Assembly (NCBI GenBank): GCA_012516785.1
Contig: JAAYWH010000096.1
Coordinates: 41,956-105,955, forward strand
Origin: Methanomicrobiales archaeon
GTDB taxonomy: Archaea; Halobacteriota; Methanomicrobia; Methanomicrobiales; Methanospirillaceae
Length of the DNA: 64,000 nt
Reading direction: 5' to 3'
The position numbers and the translations under genes are program-made. The notes beneath the pieces are model-generated. The model was not told where the DNA came from and searched no databases. It saw nothing but the letters and a program-made list of their open reading frames with translations. Positions 7,920 to 17,341 of this stretch are shown piece after piece (within the stretch, counting starts at the first letter, position 1; each line of letters opens with the position of its first letter).

Positions 7920-9121
7920 GCCTTTTTCTGACAACAGTACCAGTTGAAGAAGCAGTCAACACGGCACGGAGCCTCGCTATCCGCCTGTCCTCGGAAGAGA
8001 TCCCGCTCAATGCTGCATTCGGCCGCGTTCTTTCTACCGATGTCACGGCAGACATTGATATCCCAGGATTCACCCGATCATCGGTCGATGGATACGCTGT
8101 CAGATTCCGGGACACCACGGGGGCGTCGGAATCCCTGCCGGCCCTGTTCAATCTCTCCGGACGTGCTGCAATGGGAACGGAAGGAGTAAAAACACTCCCC
8201 TCTGACAGCGTTCTTTATGTCCCGACAGGTGGCCCGGTTCCCGTCGGGGGAGATGCGGTCGTAATGATTGAATATACCGAATCGATCGGGAACGATGTAC
8301 TGGTAAAACGGCCGGCTGCACCGGGAGAAAATATCGTCCTTCAGGGAGAAGATTTCAAAGCAGGTGAGGTGATCCTTTCCCAGGGAACTGTGTTGTCATC
8401 CCGACAGATTGCAGCACTTGCTGCGGCCGGCAGGACAACGGTACCCGTTACAAGAAAACCAAAAGTAGGTGTGATATCAACCGGAAACGAACTGATCCCG
8501 GTGGGGGAGATTCCCACCGGGAGTCAGGTGCGGGATATCAACAGCTGGATGTGCGGGGCATTCCTCCAGTCAGCCGGATGTATCCCCGAATATTTTGGGA
8601 TTGTAAAGGATGATCGTTCCCTGTTGCAAAAAATCCTCCAAAAGGCACTCTTGCTCTGTGATGCAGTCATCATCTCAGGAGGCAGCTCGAAGGATGACAG
8701 GGACCTCACTGCTGACCTGATCCGGGAATCAGGAGAGGTGCTTATTCACGGGATAGCCATCGCTCCGGGCAAACCGACTATTATCGGGAGGTCAGGACAA
8801 AAACCCGTGATCGGTCTTCCCGGACATCCGGCATCTGCCTTTGTCGTTCTCCTGGTGATTGCCAGACCGCTTCTCATGGGAATGACCGGACAGGGTGACC
8901 AAGAGATGCTGACGAGGCGTCTGATGCTTGGGGAGAATATCCCTTCAACACGGGGAAGAGAGGATTATGTCAGGGTACGGATCCTGGAAGGGAAGGTATA
9001 CCCGGAATTTGGAAAATCCGGCCTTGTCAATACCCTTATCAGGAGTGCCGGCCTTGTCAGGGTCCCCTCAGGGGTTGAAGGGTTGGAGGAAGGGGAATTG
9101 GTGGAGGTGATCCTCTGGTAA
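7916..9121 (+). CDS. moeA: Molybdopterin molybdenumtransferase MoeA
   Basis: 401 residues, normal length. MoeA inserts molybdate (or tungstate in methanogens) into adenylylated molybdopterin, giving the cofactor of formylmethanofuran and formate dehydrogenases. Visible blocks: GFTRSSVDGYAVR near the N-terminus, GGxxPxGGDAVVMIE, GVISTGNEL, the MoCF motif ISGGSSKDDRDLTADL, and IAPGKPTIIG plus GLPGHPASAF. Coupled to the small upstream gene (ATGA overlap) and to the MoeA-PBP fusion gene downstream. Confidence 0.94.
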   Translation: MSLFLTTVPVEEAVNTARSLAIRLSSEEIPLNAAFGRVLSTDVTADIDIPGFTRSSVDGYAVRFRDTTGASESLPALFNLSGRAAMGTEGVKTLPSDSVLYVPTGGPVPVGGDAVVMIEYTESIGNDVLVKRPAAPGENIVLQGEDFKAGEVILSQGTVLSSRQIAALAAAGRTTVPVTRKPKVGVISTGNELIPVGEIPTGSQVRDINSWMCGAFLQSAGCIPEYFGIVKDDRSLLQKILQKALLLCDAVIISGGSSKDDRDLTADLIRESGEVLIHGIAIAPGKPTIIGRSGQKPVIGLPGHPASAFVVLLVIARPLLMGMTGQGDQEMLTRRLMLGENIPSTRGREDYVRVRILEGKVYPEFGKSGLVNTLIRSAGLVRVPSGVEGLEEGELVEVILW

Positions 9122-10974
9122 AGCGTTACCTGTCGGTCCTGCCGTTGCGGGAGGTGCTTGACATCATCTCACAAAAATTTCCTTCCCGTCGAATCTCTTT
9201 GGATATCCCTCTTGAAGAATCGGTAGGCAGGATCACTGCCCGCCCCCTTTTTGCATCCTACTCAGTTCCGGAAGCAGTCCTCGCTGCAATGGATGGTATT
9301 GCAGTCAGGAATGAAGATACGTGGGATGCGAGCGAGCAGCGTCCGGTTACCCTTACGAACTATGCAAGAGTAAACACCGGGAATGTGATCCCACCCATGT
9401 ACGATGCGGTCGTCATGATAGAGGATGTTACCTTTGAAGGAGATACTGCTGTAATCCGGAAAGCGGCTTCATCATGGCAGCATGTCCGTCCTGCCGGGGA
9501 GGATATTGCCGAATCGGAGATGATACTTCCCTCTTCACACCAGATCCGGCCCCATGAGATTGGAGCTCTGGCAGCGTACGGGATATCTGAGGTTCCAGTC
9601 CTCACTGCCAGGGTGGGACTGATCCCTACGGGAAGTGAACTGGTGAGATCAGGGACAAGGCCTGCCCCGGGACAGGTCGTAGAGAGCAATACCGTGATGG
9701 CTGCGGCGTGGATCAGGTCTCTTGGTGCCGAATGCAGGCGATATCCGGTTACCCCTGATAAGCCTGAGATCATCTCTGAAAGGGTTTGCCATGCTGTTGC
9801 GGAAAATGATATTGTGATAATTTCAGCCGGGTCCTCAGCGGGAACAAGGGATTATACCGCCGATGTTATTTCCAGTATGGGAGAGGTGCTTGTGCATGGG
9901 ATTGCAATAAAACCCGGTAAACCCGCTATCATCGGAGCGATCGATGGAAAACCGGTCATCGGGATGCCTGGCTATCCCCTCTCTGCCCTGACGGTAATCC
10001 GTGAAGTCATGATACCCCTCCTGCGACAGTACGGGCTCTCTTCGCCTTACACAGAAGATATTCAGGCCGACCTTGCTCTCAGTCTCCATTCAGATATCGG
10101 AACCTGTGAATATGTCCTGCTTGCAATAGGCCGGATTAAAGAACGCTGTATCGCAATCCCTCTCTCGCGAGGTTCAGGCGTCCAGATGAGCGGTGTGAGG
10201 GCACACGCATTTCTCCGCATTCCCCCCGATAAGGAAGGGTATGAGGCAGGAGAATCGGTAAAGGTCACCCTTATGATCCCGGAATCAGATGCGAACAAAA
10301 CGCTTCTTATCTCCGGAAGCCATGATCCGGTGCTCGATCACCTGCTTGAGCTGACCCAACAGAAGGGCGTCATGCTGCACTCCTCCCATACCGGCAGTAT
10401 GGGAGGAATCCTGGCGTTGAAGAGGGGCAGTTGCCATGCAGCGCCGATGCACCTTCTCCATTCTTCCGGTGAATACAACCTTCCTTATCTGAGGCAATAC
10501 CTGCCTGGAGAAGACATCACCCTTGTCTGTGTTGCGGGGCGCGAACAAGGAATCGCTTCCCGCGACGGGCTTACCCTCTCCGACCTCTCCACCCATACCT
10601 TTGTAAACCGGCAGAAAGGTTCAGGGACCCGTATGCTCCTTGATCATGAACTGGGAAAACAGGGGATTGATCCCGGATCGATTCGGGGTTATGAACGAGA
10701 ACTTACCACGCATATCGGGGTTGCCCTTGCGGTCAGGCAGGGGGAGGCTGACGCCGGCCTGTGCGTGTATTCTGCCGCCCGTGCTCTTGGCCTCTCCTTC
10801 GTTCCTATCGGAAAAGAGCGGTACGAGCTTGCTATCAGGACTGACGATATGACTGATCCAAGGATAAGGACACTTCACGAGGCCATCAGGTCTGAACACT
10901 TCAGGGAGACACTCAGAGATCTTGGAGGGTACGATTCTTCCTGTACAGGGCAGCTGCGGAGCACGCTTCCCTGA
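9115..10974 (+). CDS. MoeA fused to a PBP/LysR-substrate-type domain, apparent CTG start
   Basis: 619 residues if begun at 9115. Residues 1-390 are a second MoeA-like domain (VLAAMDGIAVRNED, PTGSEL, ISAGSSAGTRDYTADVI, IKPGKPAIIG, GMPGYPLSA). From about 396 on there is a periplasmic-binding-protein-like domain (LLISGSHDPVLDHLLEL, FVNRQKGSGTRMLLD), the known MoeA-PBP architecture of archaea, perhaps sensing or delivering oxyanion. The N-terminal VKRYLSVLPLREVLD is encoded upstream of the first standard start (TTG 9145); a CTG at 9115 lies seven bases after the perfect Shine-Dalgarno GGAGGTGATC (9103-9112), inside the end of moeA. TTG 9145 has no ribosome-binding site. Confidence 0.9.
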   Translation: MVKRYLSVLPLREVLDIISQKFPSRRISLDIPLEESVGRITARPLFASYSVPEAVLAAMDGIAVRNEDTWDASEQRPVTLTNYARVNTGNVIPPMYDAVVMIEDVTFEGDTAVIRKAASSWQHVRPAGEDIAESEMILPSSHQIRPHEIGALAAYGISEVPVLTARVGLIPTGSELVRSGTRPAPGQVVESNTVMAAAWIRSLGAECRRYPVTPDKPEIISERVCHAVAENDIVIISAGSSAGTRDYTADVISSMGEVLVHGIAIKPGKPAIIGAIDGKPVIGMPGYPLSALTVIREVMIPLLRQYGLSSPYTEDIQADLALSLHSDIGTCEYVLLAIGRIKERCIAIPLSRGSGVQMSGVRAHAFLRIPPDKEGYEAGESVKVTLMIPESDANKTLLISGSHDPVLDHLLELTQQKGVMLHSSHTGSMGGILALKRGSCHAAPMHLLHSSGEYNLPYLRQYLPGEDITLVCVAGREQGIASRDGLTLSDLSTHTFVNRQKGSGTRMLLDHELGKQGIDPGSIRGYERELTTHIGVALAVRQGEADAGLCVYSAARALGLSFVPIGKERYELAIRTDDMTDPRIRTLHEAIRSEHFRETLRDLGGYDSSCTGQLRSTLP

Positions 10975-11389
10975 CTGCCTCTTCGGGGGTGCCGCAGCTG
11001 ATCACCCCCGGTATCTCCCAGGTGTGGTATCCGGCAACGGTGATACCCATCTTCAATGCTGCAGCGATCTCTGAAAGTGTTCCGTATCTGCCTCCTATGG
11101 CAACCACAGCGTCAGATGACTGGATCAGGACCATGTTTCTTGCATGGCCAAGGCCGGATCTGACTATAAATGACAGATGGGGATTCTCTCCGACATTACC
11201 AGGAATAATCCCGACAGTGGTTCCGGATTCTTCCCTTGCGCCCCGGCAGGCTGCCTCCATAACCCCCGAAAGACCCCCGCAGATCAGGATCGCTCCCTTC
11301 CGGGCGATGCAGCGCCCGACCCGTTCGGCAGCAACTGCCTCACCCGGACTGCATGATCCAGGTCCGATTACGGCAATCTGGACTGGCAT
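10913..11389 (-). CDS. LOG/TIGR00725-type nucleotide-binding Rossmann protein
   Basis: 158 residues. Motifs GGLSGVMEAACRGA, VGIIPG, and IGGRYGTLSEIA place it in the TIGR00725 branch of the LOG/DprA-related superfamily. Relatives of LOG cleave cytokinin-type nucleoside monophosphates or bind nucleotides; the canonical PGGxGTxxE motif is GGRYGTLSE here, so phosphoribohydrolase activity is uncertain. The 3' end overlaps the MoeA-PBP gene tail-to-tail by 62 bases. Confidence 0.75.
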   Translation of the reverse strand: MPVQIAVIGPGSCSPGEAVAAERVGRCIARKGAILICGGLSGVMEAACRGAREESGTTVGIIPGNVGENPHLSFIVRSGLGHARNMVLIQSSDAVVAIGGRYGTLSEIAAALKMGITVAGYHTWEIPGVISCGTPEEAVREACSAAALYRKNRTLQDL

Positions 11390-11424
11390 ATGGCCCTTTT
11401 GCCGCTTGTCAGGGAAGTCACCGG

Positions 11425-12861
11425 TTATGGTAATCCCCCCTTCGGATTGATGACAAGGAGTTTTTCCTCGGTCATCTCCCTGATCGTGTAGCGGGGACCT
11501 TCTTTCCCGGTCCCGGATGCCTTGATACCCCCGTAGGGCATCTGGTCAACCCTGAAGGTGGGGATATCATTCACGATTACACCCCCGACTTCTGCCTCAT
11601 CAAAGGCCTGGAGAATGAAGGGGAAATGATTGGTGAATACTCCCATCTGAAGACCAAATTTACTCATATTGACTTCAGAGAGGGCTTCTTCGAACCGTGT
11701 ATACTGGTGAAGGGTGATTACCGGAGCAAAGATCTCTTCGCAGTTGACCTGCATCGTGGGGGTAGTAGCGGCAAGCACGGACGGGGAGAAGAGAGCCCCT
11801 TTCCTTGTTCCGCCGTATAAAAGTGTTGCCCCTTCCTTCACTGCCTCCTGAACCAGGGTCTCCGCTCTGATTGCAGATTCGGTTGATATCAAAGGACCCA
11901 CGTCTGTATCCGCATCTCTCGGGTCGCCTGTTTTCAGCGCAGCGATCCGGTCAAGGATCATTGCCACCGCACTCCGGTAGATAGACTGCTCGATATAGAC
12001 TCTCTGGACCGATATGCAGACCTGCCCGGCATTGGTAAATCCCCCGCTTACGATACGGGACACGGCATAGGGCAATTGCGCGTCGGAATGAACGATGACC
12101 GCTGCATTTCCTCCGAGTTCGAGAAGGACCTTCTTTCTTCCTGCAATCTCCTTCAGGTGCCAGCCCACCTCAGGGCTGCCAGTGAAGGTGAGGAGCGCGA
12201 TGCGGGGATCGCGGACCATTGCTTCTGCCTTTGCCGCTGAACAGGGGACAACACTCAGCATATCCGGGGGAAGGCCAGCCTTTAGTGCAAGCCTCCCAAG
12301 CATCAGCGAAGAGACCGGCGTCACCGAAGCCGGCTTCAGCACCAGGGGTGTTCCCGATGCGATGGCAGGCCCGATCTTATGGCACGCAAGGTTCAGCGGA
12401 TAATTGAACGGGATGATAGCCAATGCAGGGCCGAGAGAGACGCGCCTTGTGATCCCGAATCTCCCCTCCGTATCAGGGGTCCAATCGAGAGGAAGGAATT
12501 CCCCATTGATCCTTTTCGCCTCTTCTGCCGATATGCGGAGTGTGATGCACGCCCTTGCCACTTCCTGTTCTGCAACCTGACGGGTCTTCCCTCCTTCAAG
12601 GGTCAGGATCTTCACGAATTCAGGGGTGTTACTCTTCACGAGGTCAGCAAGTTCCGACAGGATACGGCTGCGTTCTCCCGAAGGGAGAGTTCGTGCAACC
12701 CGGACCGATCCTGCAGCGCAGGAGATCGCATCCCGGCAATCCTGTTCAACACCCTGGTGAACTTTCGCGAAAGGTTCTCCCGTGTAGGGGAAACAGATCT
12801 CTAGGGGGTCGATGGCACCGATCCGCCACTCCCCACCGATAAGAAACGGATATTCATCCAT
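11425..12861 (-). CDS. NAD(P)-dependent aldehyde dehydrogenase
   Basis: 478 residues from the ATG at 12861, with AGGAG seven bases upstream. Aldehyde dehydrogenase superfamily: PFNYPL at 151-156 (Asn153 of the oxyanion hole), LELGGN with general base Glu248, and GQVCISVQR with nucleophile Cys282. In methanogens, enzymes of this type include lactaldehyde dehydrogenase of F420 side-chain synthesis (CofA) and non-phosphorylating glyceraldehyde-3-phosphate dehydrogenase; the sequence alone does not decide between these. Divergent from ileS, with the 5' regions 128 bases apart. Confidence 0.85.
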   Translation of the reverse strand: MDEYPFLIGGEWRIGAIDPLEICFPYTGEPFAKVHQGVEQDCRDAISCAAGSVRVARTLPSGERSRILSELADLVKSNTPEFVKILTLEGGKTRQVAEQEVARACITLRISAEEAKRINGEFLPLDWTPDTEGRFGITRRVSLGPALAIIPFNYPLNLACHKIGPAIASGTPLVLKPASVTPVSSLMLGRLALKAGLPPDMLSVVPCSAAKAEAMVRDPRIALLTFTGSPEVGWHLKEIAGRKKVLLELGGNAAVIVHSDAQLPYAVSRIVSGGFTNAGQVCISVQRVYIEQSIYRSAVAMILDRIAALKTGDPRDADTDVGPLISTESAIRAETLVQEAVKEGATLLYGGTRKGALFSPSVLAATTPTMQVNCEEIFAPVITLHQYTRFEEALSEVNMSKFGLQMGVFTNHFPFILQAFDEAEVGGVIVNDIPTFRVDQMPYGGIKASGTGKEGPRYTIREMTEEKLLVINPKGGLP

Positions 12862-12988
12862 CCCGGTACTCCTAACAGCGCTGCACATCTTTGAAGAAAA
12901 TACTTTGTGGTCGCGGGGACAATATCTCTGGAATATACGCGCAGGCAGAGGTTGTCGCGGGTTTGTTACAAGCGTTCGGGGGATCCCG

Positions 12989-15900
12989 TTGAAGGAAGTC
13001 ACCAGCAGTTACCATGCAAACGAGATTGAGGAATCGATCCGCCAGTTCTGGCTGGAAGAGGCGATCGTTGAAAAGACACGAGAACTCCACCTTTCAGACC
13101 CTGACTTTTTCTTTGTAGACGGGCCTCCCTATACGACGGGTAACATTCACCTCGGCACGGCCTGGAACAAGATCATCAAGGACAGCATTCTCCGCTATAC
13201 CAGGATGACCGGGAGAAATGTTATTGCACGCGCCGGTTATGACATGCACGGGCTTCCTATCGAGGTGAGAGTCGAGCAGCAACTCGGATTTGTCTCAAAA
13301 AAAGATATCGAGCAATTCGGAATCGGGAACTTTATCGAGAAATGCCGGACTTTTGCCGCTGCCAACATGGAAGTGATGAGCAGGCAGTTCGAAGCGCTTG
13401 GCATCTGGCTTGATTTTGCCGATCCCTACCAGACAATGAAGCCGGAATATATCGAGGCTGCATGGTGGACACTTGCCCGCGCTGACGAAGAGGGGATGCT
13501 CGAACGGGGTCACCGGGTGGTCAACTGGTGTCCACGGTGTGCCACCGCTATTGCTGACTCTGAAGTCGATTACGCCGATGTCACCGATCCATCGATCTAT
13601 GTCAAGTTTCCCCTGACAGGAAAGGACCATGAGTACCTTGTCATCTGGACGACCACCCCCTGGACTCTTCCTGCGAATGTGGCGGTCGCAGTCCACCCCG
13701 ACATCGTGTACGCCCGTGTCGAGGCGGTCAGGGACGGAGCAAAGGAGATTCTCTGGATGGCTGAGGATCTTGTCGAATCAGTGCTCCGGAAGGGCAGATA
13801 TCAGGACTACCGGCTGATCGAAAAGATCAACGGTGTCGAACTGACGGAACTGACCTATTCGTCCCCAATTGAAGATACGGTGACTCTCCAACGCACTATC
13901 GCGCACCGGGTTGTCACGGCTGATTTCGTCACTCTTGAAAATACCGGGATGGTGCACATTGCACCAGGACATGGATGGGATGACTACCTCCTCGGATGTC
14001 GTGAGGATCTGCCAATCATCTGTCCTGTCGATGCCTCAGGGCGTTTTACACGCGAAGCAGGGACTCTGGAAGGGATGTTCATCAAGGAGGCAGATCCTGT
14101 TGTCCTCCATGATCTCGGCCATCATCTCCTTGCCAGGGAGTCCGTGACCCACCGTTATGGACACTGCTGGAGGTGCAAAACCCCAATCATCTTCCGTGCC
14201 ACCGAACAGTGGTTCCTGAAAGCATCCGCAATAAGGGACCGGATGCTCGACGAGGTCGAAAAAGTTCTCTGGTACCCTGAATGGGCAGGGAGTGCACGCT
14301 TTTATGACTGGATCAAGGAAGCCCGTGACTGGTGTATTTCTCGACAGCGGTACTGGGGCATCCCCATCCCGATATGGGAATGCAAATCCTGCGGGACACA
14401 CCGGGTATTTGGCACTTTCAGTGAGCTCGAAGAGGCAAGCGGGAGATCCATCACTGATCCTCATCGTCCTTTTGTCGATGAGATCGCGGTCTCATGTAAA
14501 TGCGGCGGAGAAATGCGCAGGGTCGAGGACATCTTTGACGTATGGTTTGATTCGGCAGTCGCTTCGTGGGCTACCCTCAGGTTTCCGGGAGAGAGAGAGG
14601 CATTTGAACGCCTGTGGCCGGCCGATTTTATCACCGAGGGGCAGGATCAGACCAGGGGATGGTTCTACTCCCAGCTTGGCGCCAGTACCATTGCATTCGG
14701 ATGCTCCCCCTATCGGAGTGTGCTGATGCATGGTTTCGCCCTGGATGCTGAAGGCAGGAAGATGAGTAAAAGCCTCGGAAATGTCGTTACCCCTGACGAG
14801 GTGGTGACGACACAAGGGGTTGATGTTTTGCGTCTGTACGTACTCTCTTCAAGTGCTCCATGGGACGATCTCAAGTTCAACTGGGAGGGGGTAAAGACGG
14901 TGAACCGGGCGATCAACATCTACTGGAATGTCTACCGGTTCCCCCTTCCCTATATGATCCTTGACCATTATGAACCATATACCACCGCAGACGGGACATG
15001 GGATGATGATGCTCTCCGTTCAGGGCTGGGTTCCATGGCGCCCGAGGATCGGTGGATAATCTCCCGGATCAATTCCTGTGCTCTTATCGTCAGCAAAGCT
15101 ATGATGGAGCGTCAGCTCCACCGGGCTACCCGGGCACTCATCCAGTTCATCCTTGAAGACCTTTCCCGGTGGTATGTCCAGCTGGTAAGGCCCAGAATGT
15201 GGCTTGAGGGAACCTCTGAGGTAAAGGCTACAGCCTACGAGACGATGTACTATGTAATCCGGCGACTTTGCGGGCTCCTTTCACCATTTATTCCCCATAT
15301 CACCGAGATGATGTACCAGAATATCCGGACATTGTCAGATCCACCGAGCATTCACATGACCGACTGGTGGGGGGGAGACGAGAGCCTCGTTGACACCGTG
15401 ATAGAACATTCAATGGATATCGTTCGTTCTTTTGATGAGGCATCGGCCAATGCACGGCAGGCAGGGAAGAGAAAACTACGCTGGCCGGTCTCCGAGATCG
15501 TGGTCGTTACCGATGATGACGATGTCATCGCAGCTCTTGAATCACTCTCATCAATCTGCAAAGATCGGGCAAATGCACGGGCTGTCCGCGTAGTCCGTGG
15601 AACATATGACCGGATCGGATGGAAGGCCGAACCAGTGATGAAAGCCCTTGGCCCGGCATTTGGAAAGAATGCCCCGATAGTGCGCGAACTGATAAGGTCC
15701 GCAGATGCCGCTGCCCTGAAGTCACCCCTTGACAAGGGTGAAACGGTGACCCTTGCTGGAAGCGACGGGGTGTACCCGATCCAGCCCGGCTATGTCGCCT
15801 TTCTAGAAGAACTTCCCCCCAATCTCTTTCAGGCGCCTATGGAACGGGGAACAGTCTATGTGGATGTCACCCTCACGCCTGACCTTGAAGCAGAAGGGTA

Positions 15901-16207
15901 TGCCCGCGAAGTGATCCGGCGAATTCAGGAGATGCGGCGGCAAAGGGATCTGAATGTCGAGGATTACATCACGGCAGGCATTGTCATAGATGATGAACGA
16001 GTATGCTCACTTCTCCAGGGAAGATGGGAAGACGTAATCCAGGAGGAGGTACGTGCGGGATCGATCAGGATCTCCCCAGGATCCTCGTTCTCCATGAATG
16101 GATCATTTGAACTCGAAAGAGACTGGGACATCGAAGGTATCCAGGCAGTGATCGGCATATCAAAGTTCACGGATCAAACCGGAAAGAAACAGACGGCCTT
16201 CAGGTGA
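12989..16207 (+). CDS. ileS: Isoleucyl-tRNA synthetase, TTG start
   Basis: 1072 residues, the normal length of the archaeal/eukaryal-type enzyme. HIGH-type motif HLGT at 54-57 (GNIHLGTAWNK), editing domain with WTTTPWTLPANVAVAV, and KMSKS at 591-595. Zinc-type Cys clusters are visible (CPRC, CWRCKT, CKSCG, CKCGG), as is the WLDFADPYQTM region specific for IleRS. The TTG at 12989 follows GGGGGATC; there is no ATG or GTG nearby in frame, and KEVTSSYHANEIEESI matches the family N-terminus. The 3' end overlaps thg1 by 48 bases. Confidence 0.96.
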   Translation: MKEVTSSYHANEIEESIRQFWLEEAIVEKTRELHLSDPDFFFVDGPPYTTGNIHLGTAWNKIIKDSILRYTRMTGRNVIARAGYDMHGLPIEVRVEQQLGFVSKKDIEQFGIGNFIEKCRTFAAANMEVMSRQFEALGIWLDFADPYQTMKPEYIEAAWWTLARADEEGMLERGHRVVNWCPRCATAIADSEVDYADVTDPSIYVKFPLTGKDHEYLVIWTTTPWTLPANVAVAVHPDIVYARVEAVRDGAKEILWMAEDLVESVLRKGRYQDYRLIEKINGVELTELTYSSPIEDTVTLQRTIAHRVVTADFVTLENTGMVHIAPGHGWDDYLLGCREDLPIICPVDASGRFTREAGTLEGMFIKEADPVVLHDLGHHLLARESVTHRYGHCWRCKTPIIFRATEQWFLKASAIRDRMLDEVEKVLWYPEWAGSARFYDWIKEARDWCISRQRYWGIPIPIWECKSCGTHRVFGTFSELEEASGRSITDPHRPFVDEIAVSCKCGGEMRRVEDIFDVWFDSAVASWATLRFPGEREAFERLWPADFITEGQDQTRGWFYSQLGASTIAFGCSPYRSVLMHGFALDAEGRKMSKSLGNVVTPDEVVTTQGVDVLRLYVLSSSAPWDDLKFNWEGVKTVNRAINIYWNVYRFPLPYMILDHYEPYTTADGTWDDDALRSGLGSMAPEDRWIISRINSCALIVSKAMMERQLHRATRALIQFILEDLSRWYVQLVRPRMWLEGTSEVKATAYETMYYVIRRLCGLLSPFIPHITEMMYQNIRTLSDPPSIHMTDWWGGDESLVDTVIEHSMDIVRSFDEASANARQAGKRKLRWPVSEIVVVTDDDDVIAALESLSSICKDRANARAVRVVRGTYDRIGWKAEPVMKALGPAFGKNAPIVRELIRSADAAALKSPLDKGETVTLAGSDGVYPIQPGYVAFLEELPPNLFQAPMERGTVYVDVTLTPDLEAEGYAREVIRRIQEMRRQRDLNVEDYITAGIVIDDERVCSLLQGRWEDVIQEEVRAGSIRISPGSSFSMNGSFELERDWDIEGIQAVIGISKFTDQTGKKQTAFR

Positions 16208-16891
16208 GGAGAAGACTGGCGGTTCAGAGATACACTTGACTGAGGTACGGATAGTTTTTACCATCTTTTTTTCGACCGGGTTGAACCCTTCAATCTCTTT
16301 TGCAGTCTTGTAAACGAAAATGCCACGCCGTTGCCATGCCGGGGTTTTCGCGAGATTGAGTCCCCGTGAGAACATCATCTCATGCAGTTCAGAAGAGGAA
16401 AGGCCCTTTAACAGCTGGGCGGCCTCATGGGAATCTTTTCCCTCTCCAACCAGGGTCTGATAACAGTATGAGTTGCTATGATTCCTCCATGCCTCTGCCT
16501 GCCGGTCGATGAGATACTGGAGAGCATAGTGGGGGCTTACCTGGATGATCCGGGCATCAAACGCAACAGGAAACGGGGATGACATCTCGATTGTCAGGGC
16601 ACTTGCAGCATAGGATGCGGTTATCGAGTCGATCTTCTCCACTCTGCCTGAGTAAGGAACATGTGAAAAATAGAGGTTTATCTCATCAGAAAAGGTAAAA
16701 GCGAGATCCGGGGAGAGTCCACTGGAGGTGATAAGCTGTTCGCTGACACGGGCCATAGCCCGGGCAAATCGGTCGTCGAAAGGCCGCATCAGTCCCCACT
16801 CTTCTGCTACCCGGTGAAATCCCCGTCCGTCAAGACGCACAAATACAGGAGGTACAGAAAGCAGGTTGCTGAATATTTCGCGCCTTTTCAT
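16160..16891 (-). CDS. thg1: tRNA(His) guanylyltransferase / Thg1-like protein
   Basis: 243 residues from the ATG at 16891 (MKRREIFSNL). The 3'-5' polymerase family signature is present: FVRLDGRGFHR (metal-binding Asp and GRxF) and FTFSDEINLYF (second metal ligand region). Thg1-type enzymes add G-1 to tRNA-His or repair tRNA 5' ends in archaea. A GTG at 16933 would add 14 residues; no clear ribosome-binding site decides. Overlaps the end of ileS on the other strand. Confidence 0.88.
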   Translation of the reverse strand: MKRREIFSNLLSVPPVFVRLDGRGFHRVAEEWGLMRPFDDRFARAMARVSEQLITSSGLSPDLAFTFSDEINLYFSHVPYSGRVEKIDSITASYAASALTIEMSSPFPVAFDARIIQVSPHYALQYLIDRQAEAWRNHSNSYCYQTLVGEGKDSHEAAQLLKGLSSSELHEMMFSRGLNLAKTPAWQRRGIFVYKTAKEIEGFNPVEKKMVKTIRTSVKCISEPPVFSSPEGRLFLSGLIREL

Positions 16892-17034
16892 ATCATGAAT
16901 CCCGTATTCGATAAAATTCTTCCATCCGGGCACTTGCTGGCACTCTCATACGTGGGACCATTCAGCAGGAAAGCATCCCAGAAAAACCGGACAGGATTCT
17001 CCCGGAAGGGGAGGATCCGAATCCTGGCTGGTTA

Positions 17035-17292
17035 TCAGATATCTTCAGCCCTGAAAGCACCCGGCAGGTGGCGGATGAGAACAATGTCCCCGATGCTCCT
17101 GATAATCCGGAAGGGTATCTTCAGTCCCTTGTAATTCTTGATATCCACCAGCTGCTGGTTCAGCTTCCCCACGACGATCGATTCCATCTTCTTTGATTCG
17201 ACGTCAATCAGGACATCCTCCACTTCACCGACAAAAACACTCTTCTCGGTGTAGACCTTGCGATCGAACATTTCGGTAATCTGATTTTTCAT
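17035..17292 (-). CDS. PRC-barrel domain protein
   Basis: 85 residues from ATG 17292. The pattern MFDRKVYTEKSVFVGEVEDVLIDVESKKMESIVVG and the final DIVLIRHL are a complete PRC-barrel, a small beta-barrel found in photosynthetic reaction centre H subunits, RimM and archaeal proteins linked to cell division or RNA processing. No further domain. The start is about 20 bases downstream of a TATATA element shared with the divergent protease gene, so the transcript is probably leaderless. Confidence 0.82.
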   Translation of the reverse strand: MKNQITEMFDRKVYTEKSVFVGEVEDVLIDVESKKMESIVVGKLNQQLVDIKNYKGLKIPFRIIRSIGDIVLIRHLPGAFRAEDI

Positions 17293-17301
17293 CCTAATCA
17301 A

Positions 17302-17341
17302 TGAATGATATATACTATTCGCATAAAAATATACTCCTTTT
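17302..17341. promoter_or_regulatory. Compact divergent promoter with a shared TATA element
   Basis: Only about 50 bases separate two divergent start codons (17292 and 17342). GATATATAC at 17307-17315 reads as TATA in both directions at roughly 20-30 bases from each ATG, and CATAAAAATAT lies at 17322-17332. Neither gene has a Shine-Dalgarno, consistent with leaderless mRNAs. Confidence 0.5.
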
